Source: Chloroflexota bacterium
GTDB taxonomy: Bacteria > Chloroflexota > Dehalococcoidia > Lucifugimonadales > UBA1127
Direction of reading: 5' to 3'
Length of the DNA stretch: 28,397 bases
Assembly (NCBI GenBank): GCA_028873745.1
Contig: JAPPNT010000020.1
Span: 1 to 28,397, forward strand
Positions within the stretch are counted from its first letter, which is position 1, and every line of letters starts with the position of its first letter. The translations under genes were made by a program, and so were the position numbers. The notes under the pieces were generated by a model. The model was not told the DNA's origin. It saw nothing but the letters and a program-made list of their open reading frames with translations, and did not search any database. Below, piece by piece: positions 17,604 through 25,767 of the stretch.

Positions 17604-17921
17604 CTACTGCTGCTGAGGCTCGTCGCCGAAGCCGCCCAGCACCTCCTGCCAGACGGCGACGACCTCCCCCTTGCCCACCAGCTCGCTCTCCATGAAGCGG
17701 ACGGCGCTCTGGACCGTCTCATGCGCCTGGACGTAGCTGGTGTTGACGGCGCTCAGGCCAAGCTGCGAGCTGCGGTGCGAGTCCTGGTCTGCGACCTCGG
17801 CGATGGAGAGGTTGTAGCGGTCGCGGAGGCGCGCCATGAGCGATTGCACCACGCCGCGCTTGTCCTTCAGTGAGCGCGAGGCGGGCAGGTGCAGGGTGAC
17901 GGTGGCGACGGCGATGTTCAT
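17604..17921 (-). CDS. DUF503 (YlxP-like) family protein
   Basis: Small conserved protein of 105 residues and unknown function. The family pattern is clear: VTLHLPASRSLKDKRGVVQSL, RLRDRYNLSIAEVADQD, QLGLSAVN, then an amphipathic helix (TVQSAVRFMESEL). In many Gram-positives this gene lies in the nusA-infB-rbfA region; here it sits apart. The ATG at 17921 has AGAGGA upstream. It is 60 nt downstream of the TlpA-like gene and may be the last gene of that transcript, since the ComDE promoter follows it. Confidence 0.85.
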   Translation of the reverse strand: MNIAVATVTLHLPASRSLKDKRGVVQSLMARLRDRYNLSIAEVADQDSHRSSQLGLSAVNTSYVQAHETVQSAVRFMESELVGKGEVVAVWQEVLGGFGDEPQQQ

Positions 17922-17981
17922 GGCGTCCTCTGTGCAAGGGATGAGCGGGCCTCGGGACTCGCGCGCTGGGTGGGCCGGCGT

Positions 17982-18509
17982 CTACCCGAGCACCTCGTCG
18001 ATGACCTCGTCGAGCTGCCCCTTGGTGATGGCGCCGCCCCAGGTGCGGTGAATGGCGCCGTCGGCGTTGATGAAGACCGTGGTGGGCATCCCGCGCACGC
18101 TGTAGTCCATGATGATGCGCCGGTCCTGGGCCTCGCCGACGGGGTACGTCAGGTCGATGGTCTCCAGGAACTCGATCGACTGCGGGCGGTCGCCGAGGAG
18201 CGTGAAGGAGCCGACATCGACGCCGAGCACCATGGCGTCGCTGCCCTCGGCCTGCAGCTCCTCCCACACCTCCTGGAAATGGGGCATCTCCGCGCGGCAG
18301 GGCGGGCAGAGGGGCGCCCAGAAGTTGACGATGACGGGCCTGCCGTCGAGGTCGCTGAGGCTGACCTCTGCGGCGCCGCCGAAGTGCTCGGCGCCGCTGT
18401 AGAGGGGCATGGTGAAGTCCGCGGCGGTCTCGGCGTCCGAGCCGCCGTTGCAGGCGAGCGCCAAGACGAGAATGAGCCCGAGGACCGCCAGGGCCGCCGA
18501 TGTCCGCAT
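17982..18509 (-). CDS. TlpA-like thioredoxin-fold lipoprotein
   Basis: Extracytoplasmic thiol-disulfide oxidoreductase, 175 residues. A hydrophobic signal peptide (RTSAALAVLGLILVLALAC) ends in a lipobox-like Cys20, so the protein is probably a membrane-anchored lipoprotein. The thioredoxin domain has SLSDLDGRPVIVNFWAPLCPPC (Cys68, Cys71) and the cis-Pro loop RGMPTTVFIN, as in TlpA/ResA proteins that reduce apocytochrome c or other secreted thiols. The ATG at 18509 was chosen because GGAGG lies 8 nt upstream and the signal peptide starts there; the frame open to 18647 overlaps the upstream gene. The start is 46 nt after the GGT stop. Confidence 0.9.
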   Translation of the reverse strand: MRTSAALAVLGLILVLALACNGGSDAETAADFTMPLYSGAEHFGGAAEVSLSDLDGRPVIVNFWAPLCPPCRAEMPHFQEVWEELQAEGSDAMVLGVDVGSFTLLGDRPQSIEFLETIDLTYPVGEAQDRRIIMDYSVRGMPTTVFINADGAIHRTWGGAITKGQLDEVIDEVLG

Positions 18510-18555
18510 CCGATGTTCCTCCGTGCGCCGGCGGCCCCAGACGAGGTCGGCGATG

Positions 18556-20151
18556 CTACCAGCCGACGGCCGCCCCCGACTTTCGCGGCTCCGACGCGCC
18601 GCTGAGCACTCCTGTTTCGGGGTCCCGGGCGATGAGTTGCGCCCCACCGAAGCCTATGCGGCGGAAGCCTTCGAGCACTTCGATCCGGTGCCCGCGGGCC
18701 GCCAGCCCCTTGGCCACTTCCGGCGAGATCCCCTCTTCCAAGTCTACCACCCCGTCCAGGCCGACGCTGAAGCGCAGCGCGTCCAGCGCCTGCTGCGGCC
18801 CAAGCTCGAAGTCCACCATGTTGGCGATGACCTGCAGGTGGCCCTGCGCCTGCTGGAAGCCGCCCATGACGCCGTAGGTGAGCCAGAGGTCGTCACCGCG
18901 GGTGGCGAGGGCCGGGATGATGGTGTGGAAGGGCCGCTTGCCCGGCGCCAGCGCGTTCGCGTGCTCCGGGTCGAGCGAGAAGAGGGCGGCGCGGTTCTGC
19001 AGCGCGATGCCCGTGCCCGGCACCACCAGACCGGAGCCGAAGCCGGCGAAGAGGCTGTTGATGAAGGAGCACCCGTTGCCCTCCTCGTCGACGGCAGAGA
19101 GGTAGACGGTGTCGTGCACGGCCGGGACCTTGCCGAAGGGTACGGTCTCCATGGCGAGCTCCGGGCTGATCAGGCCGCGGCGCTCGGCCGCGTACTCCTT
19201 CGAGAGGAGCTGCTGCGTGGGGACGAGGGACGCGCGCGGGTCGGCGATGTACTCGAAGCCGTCGGCGAAGGCGAGCCGCGTGGCCTCGATCATGTGGTGG
19301 TAGGTCTCCAGCGACTGGAATCCCATGTCGCGGATGGGGATGCCCTCGACGATGTTCATCGCCATGAGGGCGATGAGCCCCTGGCCGTTGGGCGGGCACT
19401 CCCAGCAGGTGACGCCGTGGTAGTCGGTGCTGATGGGCTCGTCCCACGTCGGGTAGTCCGCCGCGAGGTCCTCGGGCGTCATCCACCCGCCGCGGAGCTG
19501 GACGTAGTCGGCGATCTTCTGGGCGATGGGACCGCGGTAGAAGGCGTCCGGGCCGCCCTCGGCGATGGCCCGCAGCGTGCGCGCCAGATTCGGCGAATGG
19601 AAGACCTCGCCCTCGCGCGGCGCGCGGCCGTCGATGAGGAACTCCTCTCCGGAGGGATAGCGCGACAGCTTGTCGACGCCGCCCGACCACTGGTAGGCGA
19701 TGACGTCCGTGACGGCGTAGCCCTGCTCGGCGTACTCGATGGCGGGCTGCAGCACCTCCGCGAGGGACATGGTGCCATACTCGCGTAGGATGGTGTCCCA
19801 GCCGTTGACGGTGCCGGGGACGGAGACGGACCATGCGCTGTCGCCGGGGATGTGCTCGAGGCCGTGGCGCGTCACATCCTCAATGGCCGCGGCGGCAGGC
19901 GCCCGGCCGCTGGCGTTGAGAGCCACAACCCGCTTCTCCTTGGCGAGCCAGATGAGGGAGAAGAGGTCGCCGCCCACGCCGGTCGACATGGGCTCGACGA
20001 CGTTGAGGCAGGCGGCTGTCGCGACGGCGGCGTCGACGGCGTTGCCGCCGGCCATGAGCATGCGCAGACCGGCCACAGCGGCGAGGGGCTGGCTTGTGGC
20101 CACCATGCCGTGCTTTGCGTGAATGGCTGACCTTCGTGAGTTGAAGTACAT
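18556..20151 (-). CDS. Gamma-glutamyltransferase family protein (YwrD-type)
   Basis: 531-residue N-terminal-nucleophile hydrolase. Landmarks are MVATSQPLAAVAGLRML, GGNAVDAAVATAACLNVVEP and GVGGDLFSL near the N-terminus, then ECPPNGQGLIALMAMNI. The autoprocessing site is at DTVYLSAVD (Thr348 as nucleophile), and GFGSGLVVPGTGIALQNR and GGFQQAQGHLQ follow. True family members cleave gamma-glutamyl bonds such as glutathione or transfer the group. There is no signal peptide, so the enzyme is probably cytoplasmic, like the YwrD branch, and the real substrate may differ. The ATG at 20151 has AGGAGG 6 nt upstream; the in-frame start at 20169 lacks one. Confidence 0.9.
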   Translation of the reverse strand: MYFNSRRSAIHAKHGMVATSQPLAAVAGLRMLMAGGNAVDAAVATAACLNVVEPMSTGVGGDLFSLIWLAKEKRVVALNASGRAPAAAAIEDVTRHGLEHIPGDSAWSVSVPGTVNGWDTILREYGTMSLAEVLQPAIEYAEQGYAVTDVIAYQWSGGVDKLSRYPSGEEFLIDGRAPREGEVFHSPNLARTLRAIAEGGPDAFYRGPIAQKIADYVQLRGGWMTPEDLAADYPTWDEPISTDYHGVTCWECPPNGQGLIALMAMNIVEGIPIRDMGFQSLETYHHMIEATRLAFADGFEYIADPRASLVPTQQLLSKEYAAERRGLISPELAMETVPFGKVPAVHDTVYLSAVDEEGNGCSFINSLFAGFGSGLVVPGTGIALQNRAALFSLDPEHANALAPGKRPFHTIIPALATRGDDLWLTYGVMGGFQQAQGHLQVIANMVDFELGPQQALDALRFSVGLDGVVDLEEGISPEVAKGLAARGHRIEVLEGFRRIGFGGAQLIARDPETGVLSGASEPRKSGAAVGW

Positions 20152-20204
20152 CTCTTCCCTCCTTGGCAAGTCAGGACGCGCCAGAGGCTGTTGGGTACGG
20201 CGTC

Positions 20205-20210
20205 AGTATA
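20205..20210 (-). promoter_or_regulatory. Candidate -10 element upstream of the GGT gene
   Basis: TATACT in a G+C-rich gap, about 47 nt above the GGT ATG. No recognisable -35 at 16-19 nt, so this is weak. Confidence 0.25.
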
Positions 20211-20261
20211 CTCGCACGAAGCTGTCTTGGGGCCAGTTGGCGCCGGGCGCCCGCCCCCGCG

Positions 20262-21245
20262 CTACCGCCCTGCCGTTTCCAGCGTCTTCGTGCCCAGGAG
20301 CTTGGCGCAGGCGTAGACCGCCGAGGTGTATGGCATCGGCACGCCGGCGATCTTGCCCAGCTCCAGCACCACGCCCACGAGCCCGCCGATCTCGATCGGC
20401 CGTGCCGTCTCCACGTCCTGCAGCATCGATGTCTTGTGGTCGCCGACGTTCTCCGCGCCCGCCATTCGCTGGTCGATGCTGATAGGCACCTCGATGCCGA
20501 AGGAGTTGGCGACGGCGTGGGCCTCCTCCATCATGGCGCGGGCCAGCGCGCTGGCGTCCCTGTCCCGGGCGATCTCCGCCATGCCCGCCCGCGTCAATGC
20601 GCTGATGGGATTGAAGGCCAGGTTCCCCATGAGCTTGACCCAGATCTCTTGCCGAATGTTGGAGCGAATCGGGGCGCGCATCCGCGCGTTTCCCAGCGCG
20701 GCCGAGAGCGCCTTGGCCCGCTCCGACGTGGTCCCGTCGAGCTCGCCCAGCGAGAACCGGTTGCCCTCCGCGTGCTCGATGACGCCCGGGGCCACGATGT
20801 TGGCCGCCGGATACACGACACAGCCGATGATGTCCTCGTTGGGGATGTGCCGCTCGAGGATGCCGTCCGGGTCCACGCTCTCCAGCCGCGTCCCATCCCA
20901 AGGCCCGCCATGCCGGTGGAAGTACCACCACGGGATGCCGTTCTGCGCCGGCAGCACCACCGTCTCGCGCCCCAGCAGCGGCCCCAGCAGCGGCGCGATG
21001 GCAGGGAGCCCGTGGGCCTTGACCGCGAGCACCACAACATCGGCGACACCAACCTTCTTGGCGTCGTCGGTGGCGAAGACCTTGGCGTTGAAATCGCCGT
21101 CGGGGCTGTGCACGGTGACGCCGTTCTCCTGCATCGCCGCGAGGTGCGGGCCCCTCGCGATGAGGGCAACGTCCTCACCGGCGAGGCTGAGCTTGGCGCC
21201 CATCCACGCCCCGATGGCCCCGGCCCCGTATATGGCGAACTTCAC
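20262..21245 (-). CDS. Ketopantoate reductase (ApbA/PanE) family protein
   Basis: NADPH-dependent 2-oxoacid reductase fold, 327 residues. The N-terminus has GAGAIGAWMG for NADP. VVVLAVKAHGL, QNGIPWW, WVKLMGNLAFNPISALT (Lys204 at the catalytic position) and DHKTSMLQDVETARPIEI follow in family order. The segment WWYFHRHGGPWDGTRLESVDPDG is longer than in E. coli PanE and marks a common subfamily annotated as 2-dehydropantoate 2-reductase whose substrate is often unproven. No other pantothenate genes are nearby, so a different 2-oxoacid is plausible. GTG start at 21245 with GGAAGG 7 nt upstream. It follows the acyl-CoA ligase by 51 nt, probably in one operon. Confidence 0.85.
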   Translation of the reverse strand: MKFAIYGAGAIGAWMGAKLSLAGEDVALIARGPHLAAMQENGVTVHSPDGDFNAKVFATDDAKKVGVADVVVLAVKAHGLPAIAPLLGPLLGRETVVLPAQNGIPWWYFHRHGGPWDGTRLESVDPDGILERHIPNEDIIGCVVYPAANIVAPGVIEHAEGNRFSLGELDGTTSERAKALSAALGNARMRAPIRSNIRQEIWVKLMGNLAFNPISALTRAGMAEIARDRDASALARAMMEEAHAVANSFGIEVPISIDQRMAGAENVGDHKTSMLQDVETARPIEIGGLVGVVLELGKIAGVPMPYTSAVYACAKLLGTKTLETAGR

Positions 21246-21296
21246 GTCGTCACCTTCCCCTCGCTGGCCAACCGCGTGAGTCGGTACAAGGGCCTC

Positions 21297-22805
21297 CTAC
21301 TTGGAGAACATCTCTGTCAGGAACCGGCGCTGGATCTTGCCCGTGGGGCCGCGCGGGATCTCGTCCATGACGTGGATGACGCGCGGCACCTTGTAGTCGG
21401 CCAGCTTCTCGCGGCAGAAGGCCACGAGCTCTTGCGTGGTCACCTCGCCGTTGAGCACGACGGCCGCCGAGGGCTCCTCGCCGTGCGTCTGGTGCGCGAC
21501 GCCAAAGGCCACCGCCTCCGCGACGGCCGGGTGGTCCAGCAGCGCGTTGTCGATCTCCAGAGGCGAGATCTTCTCACCGCTGCGGTTGATCATCTCCTTC
21601 AGGCGGCCCGTTAGCGTCAGGTAGCCGTCGTTGTCCAGCATGCCCTCGTCGCCGGTTCGGAACCAGCCGTTGGTGAACGAGGTGGCGTTGGCTTCCGGGT
21701 TGTTCTCGTAGCCGGAGATGACGTTTTCGCCGCGGATGACGACCTCGCCCCGCTCGCCGCTGATGAGCAGGGTGCCCTCCTCGTCCATGATGGCGATCTC
21801 GACACCCGTGCCGGGCCCGACGGCGCCGGGGAGGCGGTTGCCAGGGGGCAGGGGGTTGGAGGACATCTGGTGCGCGGCCTCGGTCATGCCATAGGCCTCC
21901 AGCACCGGCACGCCGAACTGCTGCTCGAGCTCGTCCATGACGACGGGCGGCAGCGCGGCGCTGCAGCTGCGGATGAAGCGCAGGGTCTCCGGCACCTCCG
22001 GCTTGGTGCTGCGCGCACGGGCCAGCAGCGCCTGGTGCATGGTCGGCACGGCCGAGTACCACGTCACGTTGTGTTCCTTGACCACCGGCCAGAAGTTCAG
22101 GGGGTTGAAGCGCGGCGGCGCGACGACCGTGCCGCCTGTCTGCAGCGTCGACAGCGTGGAGGCGACGAGCCCGTGCACGTGGAAGAGGGGCATGACGCAC
22201 AGAGCCACGTCGTCCGACGTCAGGTCGTAGGTGGCGGCGATGTTGCGCAGCGAGGTGGTCAGGTTGCGGTGCGTCAACGGCACCCGCTTGGGCCGCGACG
22301 TGGTTCCGCTGGTGTGCAGCACGAGGGCGACGTCGTCCGTCCCGGGCCACGGCGAGTCGCTCCCGCCCTTGCCATCGCCGACGGCGGTCAGGCTCACCTG
22401 CCCGGCGTCGTCCATCGCGGCGACGATGTGCAGGGCGCCGGGCGGGGCGACCTCGACGATGGCCTCTCCGCCCTCGGGGCCGGTGATCACCGCCGACGCG
22501 TTGGTGTCGTCGAGGTAGAAGGCGAACTCGTCGATCTTGTAGGCGGCGTTCAGGGGGGCGGCCGTGGCCGCCGCCGTGACCGCGAGGAACGTCACGATGG
22601 ACTCGAGGCCGTTGGGCAGCACGATGGCCACCCGGTCCTCCTTGGCAATGCCGAGGTCGCGGAGCTGCGTCCGCAGCCGGTCCACCTGCGCCCGCAGGCT
22701 ATCGTACGTGATGGATGGGCCGTCGGGGGCGACCAGGGCGGGGTGCCCTCCCGCGCCGTAGTCCAGCACCTCCCGAAGGGTCTGCGCTTGCGTGCCCGTC
22801 GCCAT
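21297..22805 (-). CDS. AMP-dependent acyl-CoA ligase, oxalyl-CoA-synthetase (AAE3/Pcs60)-like
   Basis: Activates a carboxylic acid to its CoA thioester through an acyl-adenylate; 502 residues. The P-loop reads LHTSGTTSRPKRVPLTHRNL; then MPLFHVHGL, YGMTEAAHQMSSNP, ISGYENNPEAN, WFRTGDEGMLDNDGYLTLTGR, MINRSGEKISPLEIDN and the C-terminal TGKIQRR with the adenylation Lys. The TSGTTSRPK form and the GYxNNPEAN/EMINRxGEKISPxEID blocks are characteristic of plant AAE3 and yeast Pcs60 oxalate-CoA ligases, so a short dicarboxylate such as oxalate is a reasonable substrate guess. ATG at 22805 with GGAGG 8 nt upstream. It lies between the malate-synthase homologue and the PanE-family gene. Confidence 0.88.
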   Translation of the reverse strand: MATGTQAQTLREVLDYGAGGHPALVAPDGPSITYDSLRAQVDRLRTQLRDLGIAKEDRVAIVLPNGLESIVTFLAVTAAATAAPLNAAYKIDEFAFYLDDTNASAVITGPEGGEAIVEVAPPGALHIVAAMDDAGQVSLTAVGDGKGGSDSPWPGTDDVALVLHTSGTTSRPKRVPLTHRNLTTSLRNIAATYDLTSDDVALCVMPLFHVHGLVASTLSTLQTGGTVVAPPRFNPLNFWPVVKEHNVTWYSAVPTMHQALLARARSTKPEVPETLRFIRSCSAALPPVVMDELEQQFGVPVLEAYGMTEAAHQMSSNPLPPGNRLPGAVGPGTGVEIAIMDEEGTLLISGERGEVVIRGENVISGYENNPEANATSFTNGWFRTGDEGMLDNDGYLTLTGRLKEMINRSGEKISPLEIDNALLDHPAVAEAVAFGVAHQTHGEEPSAAVVLNGEVTTQELVAFCREKLADYKVPRVIHVMDEIPRGPTGKIQRRFLTEMFSK

Positions 22806-22838
22806 GACTGTGTCCTCCCACTGTGATGTGCTGCCCCC

Positions 22839-22878
22839 GAGGGGCCTCCGCCCCTTCGATTTCCCTCAGGGCGAACGG
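22839..22878. repeat. Small hairpin plus degenerate copy of the dispersed element
   Basis: GAGGGGC (22839-22845) and GCCCCTT (22850-22856) form a 7-bp stem (one G-T pair) around CTCC. It is followed by a copy of the element seen at 525-550, altered in its middle but ending CTCAGGGCGAACGG at 22865-22878. It lies in the 84-nt gap between the malate-synthase homologue and the acyl-CoA ligase. Confidence 0.55.
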
Positions 22879-22889
22879 TAAGGCCGTGC

Positions 22890-24581
22890 CTAGAAGGCGT
22901 CCGGGGCTGCGGCAATGGCCGCGAGGTCTTCTCTGGTATACGAGCCCAGGCTCCGAAAGTCAAACTCCGTGTAGTTCCTGACCCACCGCATGACCACCTT
23001 GGTCGCGGCCCGATACCGCGCGACGGTCTCCTCGCGGGCGGCGTCATCGGCGTCCGGGGCGTCCTCCGCTAGGCGGGCGAGGATGTCCTCCTCCTCTGCC
23101 AGCAGGATGCGCTTGACGACATTGAGGGTATGGGTCTCGCCCGTCTCGTTGTCGGGCGCGGCGTGGATGATGCGCTGGCCGGTCTGGGCGGCCGAGATGC
23201 GGGCCGTCGCGAGGTCCTCCATCAGCGCGGGGTGCAGGCCGGGGCGGCCCGCCAAGCTGTCGATGCCCTTGGCGCCGCGGCCGTTCAGCCAGCCCTCGAC
23301 GTACTCGATGAGGGTGCGAAGGTTGCGGCGGGTGCCCTCCATGGTGACTTTGCCCGCGGGCCGCTTGATCTCGATGGGGTAGTTGTCGGGGTCCATCATG
23401 GCGGCCGTGGGCTGGAAGCCGCTGTCGGAGAGCTCCTTGAACGGCGCGGCGGCGACGCCCATATGAAAGATGTGGGCCACCCACCCGCGGGAGAACCCCT
23501 GCGCGGCCTCCCACTCCTTGTCGGCGCGGATGGACGCTGCGGCCGCGGCGTTGACGGCCTCGTCGCGGCTGGGGAGGGCGGTCGCCATGCCGCCGATGGC
23601 CACGCCGCCGTGCTTGAGGCACACGGCGACGAGGCGGCGGAAGATGTTGGACATGAAGCCCGTCGTCTTGATGTCGACGCCGAAACGGTCCGGCCAGACC
23701 ATGTCCGGGTCCGCCATCACGTACTCGAGGATGCTGGCCTTCAGGTCCCACCGCGCGGCGTTCAGGCCTGCGGCGTACGGGCCGAGCTGGTGCAGGATCT
23801 CCTCCATCTGGAACACGGCCGGCAGCGACTCGATCAGGGGGATGGCACGGATGGTGGCCGTGCGCAGGTGCTCGAGGCGGAACTGGCTCTCGGAGAAGAA
23901 GCCGCGCCAGAAGGCCGTCTCCGTCGCCGACTCGATTTTGGGCAGGTAGAAGTAGATGCCGAGCCCGGCCTCGGCCTGCGCGCGGCCGGCGTGGAAGAGG
24001 GTGAGGCACGCGCCGAGGATGGCCGCCGACACCGGCGCCCCGCCGATGGTGACCTCCGGCTCGTCGAGGTGCAGGCCGCGCTCGCGGTGCATGAAGAAGG
24101 GGAGCGGGCCGTCCTGCACGGCGTAGTCGCGGCCGCGGGCCTCGTCGCGGTACGTCAGGCCGCCCGTCACGGCGAGGACGCGGTTGTGGGCGGCGCGGAC
24201 GGTGTCGACGAGGCGGTGACCGGCCGAGTCCTCGTCGTCGTCGAGGTCGCCCTCCGCGCGGACGCCGTCGGCGCCGGGGTTGAGGGCGTTGATGAACATG
24301 GGGGTGATGGAGACGGGGCCGGTGATCTCGATGCCGGGCTTGCGGAGTTCTGCGGGCACGGGGGGCACGCGCCACGGCTGCGCGGCGTCGCCGGCCGGCG
24401 ACAGCGACGGCAGCTCGCCGTCGAGGGCGCGGCTCTGCGTCTGCGAGCGGGCCTCGCGGAACGCGGCGACGCGCGGCGCGAACGTCCGGTGCATGTGCGA
24501 GAAGTACACGCAGAACTCCGGCGTGAACAGCTCCGCCGCGCCTTCGACGCCGGCGAAGGTCACGCCCCTGACCGTGGGCAT
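22890..24581 (-). CDS. Malate synthase A homologue with altered catalytic site
   Basis: About 563 residues, clearly homologous to malate synthase A (glyoxylate + acetyl-CoA to malate). Landmarks in order are SITPMFINALNPGAD, HRERGLHL (Arg region about 166-168, as E. coli CRVRGLHL), IYFYLPKIES, IPLIESLPAVFQMEEILHQL, GLNAARWDL (Mg-ligand region), GVAIGGMATALPS and LMEDLATARIS. The segment that in E. coli reads GHDGTWIAHP is GFSRGWVAHI here, so the catalytic Asp is Ser364 (codon 23490-23492). The ADFED stretch is also replaced, by an acidic run. The enzyme may catalyse a different acyl-CoA/2-oxoacid condensation or cleavage. Start uncertain: ATG 24581 lies just after a GGGGGTGG stretch; ATG 24623 lacks a ribosome site. 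Confidence 0.85.
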   Translation of the reverse strand: MPTVRGVTFAGVEGAAELFTPEFCVYFSHMHRTFAPRVAAFREARSQTQSRALDGELPSLSPAGDAAQPWRVPPVPAELRKPGIEITGPVSITPMFINALNPGADGVRAEGDLDDDEDSAGHRLVDTVRAAHNRVLAVTGGLTYRDEARGRDYAVQDGPLPFFMHRERGLHLDEPEVTIGGAPVSAAILGACLTLFHAGRAQAEAGLGIYFYLPKIESATETAFWRGFFSESQFRLEHLRTATIRAIPLIESLPAVFQMEEILHQLGPYAAGLNAARWDLKASILEYVMADPDMVWPDRFGVDIKTTGFMSNIFRRLVAVCLKHGGVAIGGMATALPSRDEAVNAAAAASIRADKEWEAAQGFSRGWVAHIFHMGVAAAPFKELSDSGFQPTAAMMDPDNYPIEIKRPAGKVTMEGTRRNLRTLIEYVEGWLNGRGAKGIDSLAGRPGLHPALMEDLATARISAAQTGQRIIHAAPDNETGETHTLNVVKRILLAEEEDILARLAEDAPDADDAAREETVARYRAATKVVMRWVRNYTEFDFRSLGSYTREDLAAIAAAPDAF

Positions 24582-24662
24582 AAGGGCCACCCCCGAACGT
24601 GGCTTGCGTGCGAGCGGGCGCATGACGAGTGATGCTCGCGCCTGCTCGTGGACACCTACACG

Positions 24663-24690
24663 ATTCTAGCCGCGCCGTACGTGGCGTCAA
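24663..24690 (-). promoter_or_regulatory. Predicted promoter of the malate-synthase homologue
   Basis: TTGACG (24685-24690), 16-nt spacer, TAGAAT (24663-24668). It would drive this gene and probably the acyl-CoA ligase and PanE-family genes below it. Confidence 0.5.
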
Positions 24691-24730
24691 GGTTGCGGGC
24701 GGCAACCGCCCGTGCGTGCGCGGCCGCCTC

Positions 24731-24783
24731 CTTACGACAGGCTCAGGGCGAACGGCGATGGCATGCGGGCGCAGGGCGAACGG
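24731..24783. repeat. Two adjacent copies of the dispersed element
   Basis: A nearly full copy (24731-24755) ends GACAGGCTCAGGGCGAACGG. A partial one at 24769-24783 keeps only CAGGGCGAACGG. Both match the loop element of the hairpin at 501-562. Confidence 0.6.
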
Positions 24784-24811
24784 GGTGGACGGTTGGCGCC
24801 GCACCCCGTTC
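24778..24811. terminator. Inverted repeat downstream of the NHL-repeat gene
   Basis: GAACGGGGTG (24778-24787) and CACCCCGTTC (24802-24811) are a perfect 10-bp inverted repeat with a 14-nt loop, 24 nt past the NHL gene stop. The left arm is the end of the partial dispersed element. No T-run follows, so a terminator role is inferred from position. Confidence 0.45.
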
Positions 24812-24834
24812 AGGCCGCTGGGCTTGAAGTGGGC

Positions 24835-25731
24835 CTACTTGCGCAGGAACTTCTGGATGCGCTGGCCCATGAGGACCTCGCAGACGTAGAGGTCGCCGTG
24901 GCTGTCGACCCAGACGCCGTGCGGGCCGATGAAGTGACCCGGCTCCGGCTTCCGGTACTCGGGGTCGCCGAGCTGCGCCAGCACGTTGCCCTCGAGGTCC
25001 AGGATGGTCACCCGCGACTGCAGCTCCGCGACGTACATGATGTTGTTGCTGTCGACGAAGAGCTTGCACGGCTGGATGAAGCCGCCCCACTCGTCCAGGT
25101 ACTCGCCCTGGGGCGTGAAGACCTGGATGCGGTGGTTCTGCCGGTCGGCGACGAAGACCTTGCCCTCGGCCTCCCAGACGCTGTGGACGAGGTTGAACTG
25201 ACCGGGGCCCGTGCCGGGCTCTCCCCACGAGTACTCGAGGGTGCCGTCGTCGGCAAACTTGTGGACGCGGCAGTTGCGGTAGCCGTCGGAGACGTAGAAG
25301 CCGCCGGACGCGGAGAGGGCGATGTCCGTCGGGTGGTGGAAGGGTCCGGCGGCCCGCAGGACCTCGCGGTTCTCGTCGGTGTAGCCGGTGTCCGAGGGCA
25401 CGCCGCGGTTGCCGATCTCGAAGACTTTCTTGCGGTCCTTGGTGTACTTCATGGCCACCTGCAGGGAGCGGTCAACGAAGTACTGGTTGTCGCCGGCATC
25501 CGTGTTCATGCCGTGGGCGTCCTGGAACTCGTCGCTGCCCCAGGTGCTGAGGAATTTGCCGTCGCGGTCGAAGACCATGACGGGGTTGGAGGTGCGGGTG
25601 AAGACGTGGACGCGGTCCTGGGAGTCGGTATTGACGGAGCCGATCTGGCCCCACTCCATCCCCTCCGGGAGCTCGCCCCAGCCCTCTGCCACCTCGTAGG
25701 TGAAGTCGCCCGACCCTACTGTCGTTGCCAT
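24835..25731 (-). CDS. NHL-repeat beta-propeller protein
   Basis: 298 residues built from NHL blades, for example FNLVHSVWEAEGKVFVADRQNHRIQVF without the connecting turn, HPTDIALSASGGFYVSDGYRNCRVHKF, and GPHGVWVDSHGDLYVCEV. Such six-bladed propellers occur in peptidyl-alpha-hydroxyglycine amidating lyases and many uncharacterised bacterial proteins. The lack of a signal peptide argues for a cytoplasmic protein. Enzymatic activity cannot be decided by eye. ATG at 25731 with GGAGG 6 nt upstream. It is followed by an inverted repeat and a separate promoter for the next gene, so it may be monocistronic. Confidence 0.85.
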   Translation of the reverse strand: MATTVGSGDFTYEVAEGWGELPEGMEWGQIGSVNTDSQDRVHVFTRTSNPVMVFDRDGKFLSTWGSDEFQDAHGMNTDAGDNQYFVDRSLQVAMKYTKDRKKVFEIGNRGVPSDTGYTDENREVLRAAGPFHHPTDIALSASGGFYVSDGYRNCRVHKFADDGTLEYSWGEPGTGPGQFNLVHSVWEAEGKVFVADRQNHRIQVFTPQGEYLDEWGGFIQPCKLFVDSNNIMYVAELQSRVTILDLEGNVLAQLGDPEYRKPEPGHFIGPHGVWVDSHGDLYVCEVLMGQRIQKFLRK

Positions 25732-25767
25732 AGCGCGCCTCCTCTCGCTGCCTGTGCGGTTGGGCGC

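Larger units (their letters stand above)
24582..24834. other. Intergenic region between the malate-synthase homologue and the NHL-repeat gene
   Basis: About 250 bases without a gene. It contains the malate-synthase-homologue promoter, two copies of the dispersed element and a 10-bp inverted repeat. Long open frames across it are extensions of antisense frames and look like high-GC artefacts. Confidence 0.5.

Noticed and set aside
22839..24783. Possible CRISPR-like array from the recurring GGGCGAACGG words
   Set aside because: Copies are few, unevenly spaced by kilobases or by 13 nt, differ in length, and have no regular spacers or cas genes.
23044..24804. 586-codon minus-strand frame overlapping the malate-synthase homologue in another frame, and a 500-codon plus-strand frame at 23130-24632
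   Set aside because: Arg/Pro/His-rich shadow translations; the frame at 22890-24581 has clear homology along its whole length.
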